A DNA stretch of 64,000 nucleotides from Microbacterium sp. SMR1 (GCF_003289625.1 NZ_QMBN01000002.1:456610-520609); one strand, 5' to 3'. Positions 42,955 to 52,185 are shown, counted from the first letter of the stretch. Program-made: numbers and translations. The notes: generated by a model from the letters alone, not told the origin.

Positions 42955-44472
42955 ATGAGCGACGCGCCCGTGCCCCCCGTCGACGACGCCGACGACGTCA
43001 TCGAACAGAAGGCCGTGCGCCTCGCCAAGCGCGAGCGGCTGCTGAGCGAGCGAGAGGATGCCGCGGGCGGCGCCTATCCCGTCGCCGTGGCCGTCTCCGA
43101 CACCATCCCGGCGCTGCGCGAGCGCTACCCCGACCTCGAGGCCGGTGCCGAGACCGGCGTGACCGCCTCGGTCGCGGGGCGCGTCGTGTTCAGCCGCAAC
43201 ACCGGCAAGCTCTGCTTCGCGTCGCTGCAGTCGGGCGACGGCAGCCGCATCCAGGCCATGGTCTCGCTCGCCGAGGTGGGCGAGGAGTCGCTGCAGGCGT
43301 GGAAGGAGCTCGTCGACCTGGGCGACCACGTCTCGGTCACGGGCCAGGTCATCTCCAGCCGCCGCGGCGAGCTGTCGATCATGGTGTCCGCCTGGCAGAT
43401 CGCGTCGAAGGCGCTGCTGCCGCTGCCGAACCTGCATTCCGAGCTGAGCGAGGAGAGTCGCGTGCGCTCGCGCTTCCTCGACCTCATCGTGCGTGACACC
43501 GCGCGCGAGACGGTCGTGGCCCGAGCGAAGGTCAACGCTTCGCTCCGTCGCACGTTCGACGAGCACGGCTTCCTCGAGGTCGAGACCCCGATGCTGCAGG
43601 TGCAGCACGGTGGTGCCGCCGCGCGCCCGTTCATCACGCACTCGAACGCCTTCGACACCGAGCTGTTCCTGCGCATCGCGCCCGAGCTGTTCCTCAAGCG
43701 CGCCGTCGTGGGCGGGATCGACCGCGTGTTCGAGATCAACCGGAACTTCCGCAACGAGGGTGCCGACTCGACCCACAGCCCCGAGTTCGCGATGCTCGAG
43801 GCCTACCAGGCGTACAGCGACTACAACGGCATCGCCGATCTGACGCAGGAGCTCATCCAGAACGCGGCGATCGCCGTCGCGGGATCGACGACCGTTACGT
43901 GGGCCGACGGCACCGAGTTCGATCTCGGCGGCGACTGGGACCGCATCTCGATGTACGACTCGCTCTCGGCCGCCGCGGGACGCGACATCACGCCCGCCAC
44001 CTCGCTCGAGGAGCTCCAGGCCCTCGCCGCGGAGGTGGGCGTCGTCGTACCCGAGAAGGTCGCGACGCACGGCAAGCTCGTCGAAGAGCTCTGGGAGCAC
44101 TTCGTCAAGGGCGGGCTCGAGCGCCCCACCTTCGTCATGGACTTCCCGGTCGACACGTCGCCGCTCGTCCGCGAGCACCGCACGATCGCGGGCGTCGTGG
44201 AGAAGTGGGACCTCTACGTCCGCGGCTTCGAGCTGGCGACCGGCTACTCCGAGCTCGTCGACCCCGTCATCCAGCGCGAGCGTTTCGTCGAGCAGGCCAA
44301 GCTCGGCGCGCGCGGCGACGACGAGGCGATGCGCGTCGACGAGGAGTTCCTGCGCGCCCTCGAGCACGGCATGCCGCCCACCGGTGGCATGGGCATGGGC
44401 ATCGACCGCCTGCTGATGGCGATCACGGGCCTCGGCATCCGCGAGACGATCCTCTTCCCGCTCGTCAAGTAA
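42955..44472 (+). CDS. lysS: Lysyl-tRNA synthetase, class II
   Basis: 505 aa. The N-terminal OB-fold (GRVVFSRNTGKLCFASLQ) is followed by class II motifs: motif 1 near 'RSRFLDLIV', motif 2 'FEINRNFRNEGAD' and motif 3 'GMGMGIDRLLMAITG'. Standard length. The first ~50 residues are an acidic extension found in actinobacterial enzymes. Start chosen for its GAGGAG site. Confidence 0.95.
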   Translation: MSDAPVPPVDDADDVIEQKAVRLAKRERLLSEREDAAGGAYPVAVAVSDTIPALRERYPDLEAGAETGVTASVAGRVVFSRNTGKLCFASLQSGDGSRIQAMVSLAEVGEESLQAWKELVDLGDHVSVTGQVISSRRGELSIMVSAWQIASKALLPLPNLHSELSEESRVRSRFLDLIVRDTARETVVARAKVNASLRRTFDEHGFLEVETPMLQVQHGGAAARPFITHSNAFDTELFLRIAPELFLKRAVVGGIDRVFEINRNFRNEGADSTHSPEFAMLEAYQAYSDYNGIADLTQELIQNAAIAVAGSTTVTWADGTEFDLGGDWDRISMYDSLSAAAGRDITPATSLEELQALAAEVGVVVPEKVATHGKLVEELWEHFVKGGLERPTFVMDFPVDTSPLVREHRTIAGVVEKWDLYVRGFELATGYSELVDPVIQRERFVEQAKLGARGDDEAMRVDEEFLRALEHGMPPTGGMGMGIDRLLMAITGLGIRETILFPLVK

Positions 44473-44568
44473 CCGGCGGTTCCTGCGAGGGCCAGGGGGC
44501 CGTCCGGGTTTCCACATCCCGTCCCGCGCGCGGTTCGCACGGGTTCGTCCGGCGCCAGCCTGGTCTGC

Positions 44569-45735
44569 ATGACCACGACTGTTCGCGCCGCGGATGCCGC
44601 GCACTTCCTCTCTCTCGTTCCTCGTCTGCTCGGATTCGCTCCGAGCCGCAGCCTCGTCGTGGTGCCCTTCGCGGGGTCACGGAGCCTCGGGGCGATGCGC
44701 GTCGACCTGCCGACCGGCGCGCTCGGTGACCTCGACAGCGCCGCCGCGACCATCGTGGGAATGGTGTGTCGCATTCCGGATGCCGATGCCCTGACGGCGA
44801 TCGCGTACGCTCCGGAGTCCGCGGCTGACGGGCTGCCGGCGGTTCCCGTCCTGGCGGCGGTCAGCCGGGCGGCCGACGTCTGCGGCGTGCGGGTCGTCGA
44901 CCTGCTGACCGTCGCGACGGACGGCTGGGGATCGCACCTCGACGCGTCGTGCCCGGCGGGCGGGAGGCCGCTCAGCGAGATCGAACGGGCCGCCGCGCGC
45001 GACGGCGATCCGGGCCCGGCTATCGATCGCGATCACACGTCGGGCGCCGAGCTGCCGCGGCGCAGCGCCGCAGAGCGCCGCGTGGTGGGCGGCGCGCTCC
45101 GCTCGCTCGAGACGGCCCTCGCTGTGCTGTGCGGCATCCCGCGGGTGGGAGGCGGCCGGCGGCGAACGCGAGACACGGGGGCAGAGGCTGGGAGCGGCGT
45201 CGACCCCGCCGCGCTCGAGGCGGCGTGCGAGCTCGACGACCCGCCGCGACTGTTCGAACGGGTCCTCGACGGCGATCCCGCCGAGCTCGATCCCCTCGTC
45301 GTCGCGCTGCTTGCCTGGTGCTTCTCGCGTCCCTCCCTACGTGACGTTGCCCTCGTGCAATGGGCGACGGATGCCGGCCGCGGCGACGACGCCCTCGATG
45401 CGCAGCGTCGGTGGGAGGAGGGCGAGGAGTATCCCGAGCGGCTCGGCCGGATCATGTGGGGCGACGGCGACAGGCCCGATCCCGAGCGGCTGCTGGCCGC
45501 GCTCGCGGTGGTGCGCGAGGTCGCCGCGCTGGCTCCGCGTCGATTGCGGCCCGGACCGCTCGCGCTGAGCGCGTGGCTCGCCTGGGCGCTGGGGCGATCC
45601 TCGCACGCCGCGTCGTACGCCGAGCGCGCCCTCGAGATCGATCCCGATCACGGGCTCGCCGAGATCCTGCTGTCGTTCGCGCAGATCGGTCACCTGCCCG
45701 ACTGGGCCTTTCATCAGCGGGGACCCGTACGATAG
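44569..45735 (+). CDS. DUF4192 family protein
   Basis: 388 aa. 'FLSLVPRLLGFAPSRSLVVVPF' at the N-terminus is the DUF4192 signature, common in Actinobacteria with unknown function. The C-terminal 80 residues look like a tetratricopeptide-type helical repeat (LAWALGRSSHAASYAERALEIDPDHGLA). It is soluble. It ends 5 nt before a small membrane protein gene. Confidence 0.82.
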   Translation: MTTTVRAADAAHFLSLVPRLLGFAPSRSLVVVPFAGSRSLGAMRVDLPTGALGDLDSAAATIVGMVCRIPDADALTAIAYAPESAADGLPAVPVLAAVSRAADVCGVRVVDLLTVATDGWGSHLDASCPAGGRPLSEIERAAARDGDPGPAIDRDHTSGAELPRRSAAERRVVGGALRSLETALAVLCGIPRVGGGRRRTRDTGAEAGSGVDPAALEAACELDDPPRLFERVLDGDPAELDPLVVALLAWCFSRPSLRDVALVQWATDAGRGDDALDAQRRWEEGEEYPERLGRIMWGDGDRPDPERLLAALAVVREVAALAPRRLRPGPLALSAWLAWALGRSSHAASYAERALEIDPDHGLAEILLSFAQIGHLPDWAFHQRGPVR

Positions 45736-45740
45736 GGGGC

Positions 45741-45932
45741 ATGGACGAATACGTGAGCGCGGTCATCTGGTCGCTGCTGCCGACCCTCGTGGTCTCGGTG
45801 CTCTTCGTCTTCGTCCTCCGCGGCATCCTGCGCATGGACCGCACCGAGCGCCGGGCGTACGCGAAGATCGAGGCAGAGGAGCGTGCGGCCCGTGGGCTCG
45901 CCGCTCCCGCGCCCGACAGCTCGACCCCCTGA
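45741..45932 (+). CDS. Small single-pass membrane protein, 63 aa
   Basis: 63 residues: one membrane helix (VIWSLLPTLVVSVLFVFVLRGIL) and a basic/acidic cytoplasmic tail (RMDRTERRAYAKIEAEERAARG). AGGGGG lies just before the ATG, and TACGAT (45728-45733) gives a -10 seven bases upstream, so it may be near-leaderless. I recall similar proteins upstream of cardiolipin synthase in Microbacteriaceae, but no function is known. Confidence 0.7.
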   Translation: MDEYVSAVIWSLLPTLVVSVLFVFVLRGILRMDRTERRAYAKIEAEERAARGLAAPAPDSSTP

Positions 45933-45991
45933 ACCCGTGGGATGAGCGGTCGCGCCCGATACGCTGATTCCGAGGAGATCGGAGGGGCGGC

Positions 45992-47467
45992 GTGACGATC
46001 GAGTTCACCGCGTTCGAGTTCCCCGGTTGGTGGCTCGTCCTGGTGTTCATCGCCGACCTCATCATCCGCATCACCGCGGTGATCGTCGTCCCCCGCAACC
46101 GGCGGCCTACAGCGGCCATGGCCTGGCTGCTCGCGATCTACTTCATCCCATTCGTCGGTGTGCTGCTGTTCCTCCTGATCGGCAACCCGCGCCTGCCGCG
46201 GAAGCGGCGCCGGATGCAGCGCGAGATCAACCAGTACATCCGCGAGACCAGCGAGGGGCTCGACTTCGGCACCCTCCGACCCGACGCCCCCGCGTGGTTC
46301 ACCTCGGTCGTCACGCTCAACCGCAATCTGGGCGCGATGCCGCTCGCGGGCGACAACGGCGCGGAGATCATCTCCGACTACGAGGAGAGCATCCGCCGGA
46401 TGGCGGAAGAGGTGCGCACGGCCGAGCGATACGTGCACGTCGAGTTCTACATCCTCCAGTCCGACGAGACGACCGACGTCTTCTTCGCGGCGCTCGAGGA
46501 GGTCGCAGCCCGCGGCGTGACTGTGCGCGTCCTCCTGGACTACTGGGCCAACCGCGGCAAGCCGAACTATCGCGCCACGGTCAAGCGCCTCACGGCCATG
46601 GGCGCGGACTGGCACCACATGCTCCCGGTGCAGCCGCTGCGGGGGAAGTACCAGCGCCCCGATCTCCGCAACCACCGCAAGCTCATCGTCGTGGACGGCC
46701 GCGTGGCGTTCACCGGGTCGCAGAACATGACCGACTCGACCTACAACCTGAAGAAGAACATCAAGCGCGGCCTTCACTGGGTCGACCTGATGGTGCGGGT
46801 GCAGGGTCCCGTGGTGGCGAGCATCGACGCGGTGTTCCTCTCCGACTGGTACAGCGAGACCGGCTCGGCGCCATCGGAGGACGTGGGTCTGTTCGAGCTC
46901 GAGAGCGGGCCGGGCGACCTGGACTGCCAGATCGTCCCGTCCGGACCCGGGTTCGAGTTCCAGAACAACCTCAAGCTGTTCACCGCGCTGCTGTTCGCCG
47001 CTCAGAAGCGGGTGATCATCGTGAGCCCGTACTTCGTGCCCGACGAGGGGCTGCTGTTGGCGGTGCAGACGGCCTGCCAACGTGGCCTGCAGGTCGAGCT
47101 GTTCGTCTCGGAAGAGGGCGATCAGGCGATGGTCTACCACGCCCAGCGCAGCTACTACGAGGCGCTGCTGCGCGCGGGCGTGAAGATCTGGATGTACCGC
47201 AAGCCCTACATCCTGCACACGAAGAGCCTGACGATCGACGACGATGTCGCCATCATCGGCTCGAGCAACATGGACATGCGGTCGTTCGGTCTGAACCTCG
47301 AGATCTCGATGCTCGTGCGCGGCGAGGAGTTCATCGCCCAGCTGCGCCAGGTCGAAGACCAGTACCGGTCGCTCTCGCGTGAGCTCACGCTCGAGGAATG
47401 GATGAAGCAGCCGCTCAGATCGACGGTGCTCGACAACCTCGCTCGCTTGACCTCCGCCCTGCAGTGA
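45992..47467 (+). CDS. cls: Cardiolipin synthase (phospholipase D superfamily)
   Basis: 491 aa. Two N-terminal membrane helices precede two HKD motifs: NHRKLIVVDGRVAFTGSQN (about residue 228) and LHTKSLTIDDDVAIIGSSN (about 408). The arrangement is that of bacterial cardiolipin synthases, which join two phosphatidylglycerols or use CDP-diacylglycerol. GTG start after GGAGGGG. Confidence 0.92.
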   Translation: MTIEFTAFEFPGWWLVLVFIADLIIRITAVIVVPRNRRPTAAMAWLLAIYFIPFVGVLLFLLIGNPRLPRKRRRMQREINQYIRETSEGLDFGTLRPDAPAWFTSVVTLNRNLGAMPLAGDNGAEIISDYEESIRRMAEEVRTAERYVHVEFYILQSDETTDVFFAALEEVAARGVTVRVLLDYWANRGKPNYRATVKRLTAMGADWHHMLPVQPLRGKYQRPDLRNHRKLIVVDGRVAFTGSQNMTDSTYNLKKNIKRGLHWVDLMVRVQGPVVASIDAVFLSDWYSETGSAPSEDVGLFELESGPGDLDCQIVPSGPGFEFQNNLKLFTALLFAAQKRVIIVSPYFVPDEGLLLAVQTACQRGLQVELFVSEEGDQAMVYHAQRSYYEALLRAGVKIWMYRKPYILHTKSLTIDDDVAIIGSSNMDMRSFGLNLEISMLVRGEEFIAQLRQVEDQYRSLSRELTLEEWMKQPLRSTVLDNLARLTSALQ

Positions 47468-47527
47468 TCGGGTTCTGAGACGATGCGCGGTGACGCGACA
47501 CTCTCGGGATGACGGAAGGATGAGACC

Positions 47528-48262
47528 ATGACGACGACACGTACGACCGCGGCATCCGCACTGCTGCTCCTCTCGGCGCTCGCGCTCGCCGGCTGCGCCA
47601 CGACCCCCGGCGGGGCCGCGCCCGGAAACACGGGTTCCAGCGGATCGGATGCCGGCTCCGCGGCGCCGTCGCAGGACGTCGACGTGGAGGCGGCGTGGCT
47701 CGACGGTGGGCGTGCTGTCGGCCTCGTGACCTACGGCAGCTCCTCGTGTCAGCCCGTCGTCGGCGAGGTCTCCGCCGCGGGGCAGACGGTCACGGTCGAG
47801 CTGAGCGACCCCGAGGGGACAGCGTGCACGCGCGATCTCGTGCCGCGTGCGTCGTACGTCGGGCTGCCGGCGGGCGTCGACCCCGCGCAGGACGTAGACA
47901 TCGTCGTGACCGGCGGATACAGCGGCGACGCCGACCTCGACGGTGTCGCCGGCCTGGAGGCGCCGACGGGCGGGGTGAACGACGAGATGCTTCCGAGCGC
48001 CGGCTGGTTCGACGACGCGGGCCTCGTGCTGCTCACCTGGGGCTCGTCGAGCTGCCCGCCCGTGTTCGAGACCGTTGCCCTCGACGGTTCCGCGGTGCGC
48101 GCCACGGAGACAGCGGGAGCCGCCGATCAGGTCTGCACGATGGACTACGCGCCGCGGCTGAGCGTGCTCGCGGTCGAGGGCGTCTCGGACGACGCCCGTC
48201 CGGGTGAGATCGTGCTGGTGTCGCCCGCGGGCGACGAGCAGCGGATCTCCATCATCGGCTGA
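47528..48262 (+). CDS. Lipoprotein with an internal two-fold repeat
   Basis: 244 aa. The signal peptide ends in the lipobox LAGC (about residue 22), then a Gly/Ser linker. Two related halves follow: 'WLDGGRAVGLVTYGSSSCQPVVGEVS' with 'CTRDLVPRASYVGLP', and 'WFDDAGLVLLTWGSSSCPPVFETVA' with 'CTMDYAPRLSVLAV'. Each half has a conserved GSSSC.P and a C-T-x-D, so each may form a disulfide. I do not recognise a family. It lies upstream of the SipW operon, separated by 175 nt. Confidence 0.7.
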   Translation: MTTTRTTAASALLLLSALALAGCATTPGGAAPGNTGSSGSDAGSAAPSQDVDVEAAWLDGGRAVGLVTYGSSSCQPVVGEVSAAGQTVTVELSDPEGTACTRDLVPRASYVGLPAGVDPAQDVDIVVTGGYSGDADLDGVAGLEAPTGGVNDEMLPSAGWFDDAGLVLLTWGSSSCPPVFETVALDGSAVRATETAGAADQVCTMDYAPRLSVLAVEGVSDDARPGEIVLVSPAGDEQRISIIG

Positions 48263-48436
48263 CGCCGGCGCGCGCTGCGCCGCGACTACGTAGTCAGCGG
48301 ATACAGCTACTGAGGGAATACTGAGGAGAAATCCCGGTGTACTGACTTCGGTCCTCGACGCTCTCGGGCGCACGCACCCCGCGGCTACAGTCCTCAGGAC
48401 CTGAATCTTCCGCACCGCGTCCGAGGAGCCCTGCCC
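48263..48436 (+). promoter_or_regulatory. Upstream region of the SipW operon
   Basis: 174 nt with no gene. It contains a perfect 12-bp palindrome, GACTACGTAGTC (48284-48295), and repeated TACTGA(G/C) words between 48308 and 48345. A TACAGT -10-like hexamer near 48384 is the best promoter candidate. The palindrome could be an operator. Confidence 0.4.
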
Positions 48437-49075
48437 ATGACATCCGCACCCGCATCATCAGAACGATCCCGGGCGGATGGGGGCCCTGAGCCGCACCGTC
48501 GCCGGCGGATGGCGCTGGCGCTCGCAGCGGGCGGCCTGGTCCTCGGCGTCGGTGCGATCGTCACGCTTGCCGTCTGGAACGACTCGGAGTTCGCGACGGG
48601 AACGTTCGGCGCGGGGTCGTTCGACCTTCAGGGCAGCACCGATGGGACGACGTTCACGAGTGATGCCGCCGCGCCCGGCAAGACCCTGACGTTCACGCTC
48701 GACGCCGACACCCTCGCCCCCGACGACGTGGTCTACGCGCCGTTCGCCGTGCAGCTCTCGGGCACGTCGACCAACGAGGCCGCCGTCACGCTCGAGAACG
48801 TCATCGGCGGGGCCATCGGCGACGACCTCACCTATTCGCTGTTCGTCGAGGATGACTTCGGCGCGACGTGTTCGGCTGCCACCCCTCCCACCGGAACGGA
48901 GGTCGTGGCAGACCGTGCCGCCGACGCGACCGGAACCGTCGACGTCTTCGACCTGACCGCTGCCGGGACCCCGGTGAACCTCTGCTTCGTGGTCACCGCC
49001 GGTGCGATCGCGCAGGGCGAAGCCGGGACGATCACGTGGGAGTTCGCGGGCACCTCGGGCGACACTCTGCCCTGA
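48437..49075 (+). CDS. SipW-type signal-peptide protein (TasA-like), first copy
   Basis: 212 aa. After a basic stretch (EPHRRRRMALALAAGGLVLGVGAIVTLAVWNDSE in two parts) the motif 'A.W.D.E.ATGTF' marks the alternate signal peptide cleaved by a SipW-type peptidase. The mature part is Thr/Ala/Gly-rich beta sheet, as in TasA/camelysin proteins that form amyloid-like or pilus-like fibres. Four-gene operon with a second copy, the peptidase and a third exported protein. Confidence 0.8.
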   Translation: MTSAPASSERSRADGGPEPHRRRRMALALAAGGLVLGVGAIVTLAVWNDSEFATGTFGAGSFDLQGSTDGTTFTSDAAAPGKTLTFTLDADTLAPDDVVYAPFAVQLSGTSTNEAAVTLENVIGGAIGDDLTYSLFVEDDFGATCSAATPPTGTEVVADRAADATGTVDVFDLTAAGTPVNLCFVVTAGAIAQGEAGTITWEFAGTSGDTLP

Positions 49076-49083
49076 GTCCGCGG

Positions 49084-49725
49084 ATGCAGACGAGACGGGA
49101 TGTGCGGCGCCGGTGGCGGCGCCGCCGCGTCCTGGCGGTTCTCGCGGCGGGGAGTGTGCTCGGGGTGGGCGCGGCGTCGACGATCGCCGCCTGGACCGAC
49201 AACGAGGTGGCCACCGGCTCGTTCGTCGCGAGCGTCTTCGACACGCAGTCGCAGACGGCCGGCTCTCCGACCTATGCGAGTCACGCGACAGCGGCGAACG
49301 CGGCCACCCTCACCTTCCCGGGTGGGGCGCTCTCCCCGGGTGCCCTCTCGCAGGCCTGGATCAACGTGCGGACGTCGCCCGCCTCGACGGTCGGCGGAAC
49401 GATCTCGCTCACGTCCGCAACCGCGACCGGCGGGCTGGTATCAGCGCTCGAGTACCGCGCGGTCCGGCTGAACGCCGCGGTCCCCACCGCGACCTGCAAT
49501 GCGGCTGCGTTCACCTCGGGCACGCCCGTCTTCGTCGCGGGGGGCGCCTCGAGCTACATTCCGGTGACCACGGTTCCCAGCAACATCGCCGCGAACCCGA
49601 TCGACGCCGCGGGGGCGCAGCTCGGTTTCTGCTTCGAAGTCCGCATCCAGCCCGGTGCCGCAAACTCCTTCCAAGGCGCATCCGGGAACGTCACGTGGAC
49701 CTTCACGGGAACGTCGGCGAACTGA
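49084..49725 (+). CDS. SipW-type signal-peptide protein (TasA-like), second copy
   Basis: 213 aa. A strongly basic start (TRRDVRRRWRRRRVLAVLAAG) leads to 'AAWTDNEVATGSF', matching the first copy at the signal peptide while the mature region differs. The mature part is Ser/Thr/Ala-rich beta sheet with two cysteines. It begins 8 nt after the first gene and ends 7 nt before the peptidase gene. Confidence 0.8.
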   Translation: MQTRRDVRRRWRRRRVLAVLAAGSVLGVGAASTIAAWTDNEVATGSFVASVFDTQSQTAGSPTYASHATAANAATLTFPGGALSPGALSQAWINVRTSPASTVGGTISLTSATATGGLVSALEYRAVRLNAAVPTATCNAAAFTSGTPVFVAGGASSYIPVTTVPSNIAANPIDAAGAQLGFCFEVRIQPGAANSFQGASGNVTWTFTGTSAN

Positions 49726-49732
49726 GAACCGT

Positions 49733-50350
49733 ATGACCTCGCCGACCACGATGCCGAAGCCGACGACGCCGACGACCCGCGCCGAAGCCCGGACGGCGCG
49801 GGTCGTCACCCCGCGACGCCGGCCCCTCTCGCGCGTCGGTGACGCGATGCTCGGGCTCGCTGCAACCGCAGGGGCGCTCTGCATCGTGCTCGCGATCGCG
49901 GCAGCCGTGTTCGACGTGCGCGTGACGCTCTTCAGCACCGGCTCGATGTCGCCGACGATCCCCGCCGGTGCGGCCGCCGTCGCCCGCGGCATCCCGGCGT
50001 CCGAGGTCCGCGTGGGTGACGTCGTGACCGTCGACCGCGCGGGCAAGCTGCCGATCACCCACCGGGTGACGAGTGTCGCCGCCGTTCCAGCCGGCGATCC
50101 CGAGGCGCGTCGGATCACGATGCGAGGCGACGCGAACGCTGTCGAGGATCCGTTCCCCTACGACGTGGAGCGCGTTCGGATCGTGCTGTTCTCGATTCCG
50201 GGGATCGCGCCCCTCATCGCCGGAGCGGGGACGCCGCCCGTCATGGTCGGGGTGACCCTGGCGGCGACGGTGCTCGTCGTGGCGATCTTCTGGCCGCGGC
50301 GAGAACGGGGACGCCCGCCGCGGCGACGTGCGCCGGGGAGGCGCCCGTGA
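49733..50350 (+). CDS. SipW-type signal peptidase I
   Basis: 205 aa. The active-site Ser lies in FSTGSMSPTIPAGA. The second catalytic position is His (LPITHRV) rather than Lys, the mark of ER-type/SipW signal peptidases; RGDAN completes the family box. Membrane helices lie at ~38-60 and ~180-200. It should process the exported proteins of this operon. The Lys-type LepB is not in this window. GTG start of the next gene overlaps its stop. Confidence 0.85.
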   Translation: MTSPTTMPKPTTPTTRAEARTARVVTPRRRPLSRVGDAMLGLAATAGALCIVLAIAAAVFDVRVTLFSTGSMSPTIPAGAAAVARGIPASEVRVGDVVTVDRAGKLPITHRVTSVAAVPAGDPEARRITMRGDANAVEDPFPYDVERVRIVLFSIPGIAPLIAGAGTPPVMVGVTLAATVLVVAIFWPRRERGRPPRRRAPGRRP

Positions 50351-50817
50351 GTTCGCGTCGGCGTCGGGGCCGTGGCCGGCTCGTCGCCGCCGGGGTCGCT
50401 CTCGCCGGGTGCGTCGCCGTCGGGCTGATCACGCCGGTGGACACGGATGCGGCGTGGGTCGACGCCGAGGTCGCCGCCTCGGCAACCCTCTCTGCCGTGA
50501 CCGTGACATCGCCCGGTTCGGTGCGGTGCGTGCAGTCCGGGTTGCTCGTTCCCGCGGTCGTCGGGTGGAACGCTGCGCCGACAGGAGGGAACATCGCCTC
50601 GTACCGCTGGACGCTCGTGGGCGCTTCCAACCGCGCCGGTACGCTTCCGGCCACGGCCACGTCGGTCTCGCTCTCGCCCAGCCTCGTCGAGCTCGGCTCG
50701 TCGGTCTTCACCCTCTACGCGGTCGGCCCCGGGGGGTGGGAGCGCGCCGCCACCAACACCGCGACGATCGGCTTCCTTTCCGTCGCCCTCGGCCTCACGT
50801 CCTCCTGCGCCGCCTGA
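50347..50817 (+). CDS. Exported protein of the SipW operon, fibronectin-III-like
   Basis: 156 aa. A basic start (SSRRRRGRGRLVAAGVALAG) and 'DTDAAWVDAEVAASATL' resemble a SipW-type signal. The mature ~115 residues look like one Ig/FN3-type beta domain ('VVGWNAAPTGGNIASYRWTLVG'). Possibly a minor subunit or anchor of the fibre. Its stop TGA is immediately followed by the stop of the convergent decarboxylase gene. Confidence 0.65.
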   Translation: MSSRRRRGRGRLVAAGVALAGCVAVGLITPVDTDAAWVDAEVAASATLSAVTVTSPGSVRCVQSGLLVPAVVGWNAAPTGGNIASYRWTLVGASNRAGTLPATATSVSLSPSLVELGSSVFTLYAVGPGGWERAATNTATIGFLSVALGLTSSCAA

Positions 50818-52185
50818 TCAGGCCATCGTGTCGAGGATGCCGGTGAGGTCGTCGTACGTCGTCCGCGGGTTGAGGATCGCGAAGCGGGCATTCGTCCGAC
50901 CGGCGTGACTGCTCGGGGTGACGAACGCGTGCTGGCGCTCGAGCAGATCCGAGGACCAGCGCGCATAGTCGGGCCGCTCCCACCCGACGCGCTCGAAGAC
51001 GACGACGCCGAGCTGCGGGCGGCGCACCAGCGTCAGCTCCGGGCGGCGTTCGATCTCGGCGGCGATGCGCTCGGCGAGCTCGATCGACCGGGTGATGGCG
51101 TCGCGGTACACGTCGGTGCCGTAGGTCGCGAGCGAGAACCACAGCGGAAGACCGCGCGGCCGGCGCGTGAGGTGCACGGCGTAGTCGGACGGGCTCCAGT
51201 CGGAGGTCTCGGTCAGGGTGTCGAGATACTCGGCGTGCTGTGTGTGCGCCTGTCGCCCGAGCTCGGGGTCGCGGTAGATCAGCGCGCAGGCGTCGAACGG
51301 CGCGAACAGCCACTTGTGCGGGTCGACGATGACCGAGTCGGCGTTCTCGACACCGGCGAAGCGGTGGCGCGCAACCGGGGAGAGCATCGCCGCGAGACCG
51401 TACGCGCCGTCGACGTGAAGCCAGACGCCGTGCTCGCGCGTGACCGCCGACACCGAGGCGATGTCGTCGACGATGCCGAAGTTGGTCGACCCGGCGGTCG
51501 CGACGACCGCGAACACGCTCTCGCCGTGCTCCGCGAGCGCAGCCCGCACCGCGTCGCCGCGCAGCACGCCGTCATCCGCGACGGGCACCGCCACGACCTC
51601 GACATCCATGACCCGAGCGGCCGACGCGATCGACGAGTGGGCCTCCGCGCTGCACACCACGCGCCAGCGGTCGGGACGGATGCCGCGCGCGCGAGCGGTC
51701 TCGCGAGCGGCGACGAGCGCCGAGAGGTTGCCGAGCGTGCCGCCCTGCACGAAGACACCACCGGCGCTCGCGGGCAGCCCGAACTCGTCGGCGAGCCAGC
51801 GCAGCACCTCGTTCTCGGCGTGCACCGCTCCGGCGCCCTCGAGCCACGACCCGCCGTAGAGCGCGCTCGCCGAGACGACGAGATCGAACGCGGCGGCGGC
51901 CTTCGATGGCGCGCTCGGAATGAAGGAGAGGTAGCGGGGGTCGTCGGTCGAGATGCACGACGGGGCGAGGATGTGCTCGAAGACGCCGATGGCCTTGCGG
52001 GCTCCGATGCCGTCCGCGTCGATCGTCCGCCCGGCCAGGCGGCGCAGTTCGGACGGCGGCAGAGGCTTGTCGAGCGGCGTGTCTTCGGCGAGGAGCCGGC
52101 CGCGTGAGTACTCGAGCACGAGATCGACGATCGCGCGCGTCTCATCGGTGACGTCGTGCATGCGGGCGGGGAAGCGCTCGGTCAT
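50818..52185 (-). CDS. PLP-dependent group II decarboxylase (aromatic amino acid/glutamate type)
   Basis: 455 aa. The PLP lysine is in VDPHKWLFAPFD; the phosphate-binding segment is GGTLGNLSALVAAR; HVDGAYG supplies the Asp that binds the pyridine nitrogen. It belongs to the DDC/tyrosine-decarboxylase fold. Substrate (aromatic amino acid or diaminobutyrate) is not visible. A strong AAGGAGG site precedes the ATG. It is convergent with the SipW operon with no gap. Confidence 0.87.
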   Translation of the reverse strand: MTERFPARMHDVTDETRAIVDLVLEYSRGRLLAEDTPLDKPLPPSELRRLAGRTIDADGIGARKAIGVFEHILAPSCISTDDPRYLSFIPSAPSKAAAAFDLVVSASALYGGSWLEGAGAVHAENEVLRWLADEFGLPASAGGVFVQGGTLGNLSALVAARETARARGIRPDRWRVVCSAEAHSSIASAARVMDVEVVAVPVADDGVLRGDAVRAALAEHGESVFAVVATAGSTNFGIVDDIASVSAVTREHGVWLHVDGAYGLAAMLSPVARHRFAGVENADSVIVDPHKWLFAPFDACALIYRDPELGRQAHTQHAEYLDTLTETSDWSPSDYAVHLTRRPRGLPLWFSLATYGTDVYRDAITRSIELAERIAAEIERRPELTLVRRPQLGVVVFERVGWERPDYARWSSDLLERQHAFVTPSSHAGRTNARFAILNPRTTYDDLTGILDTMA

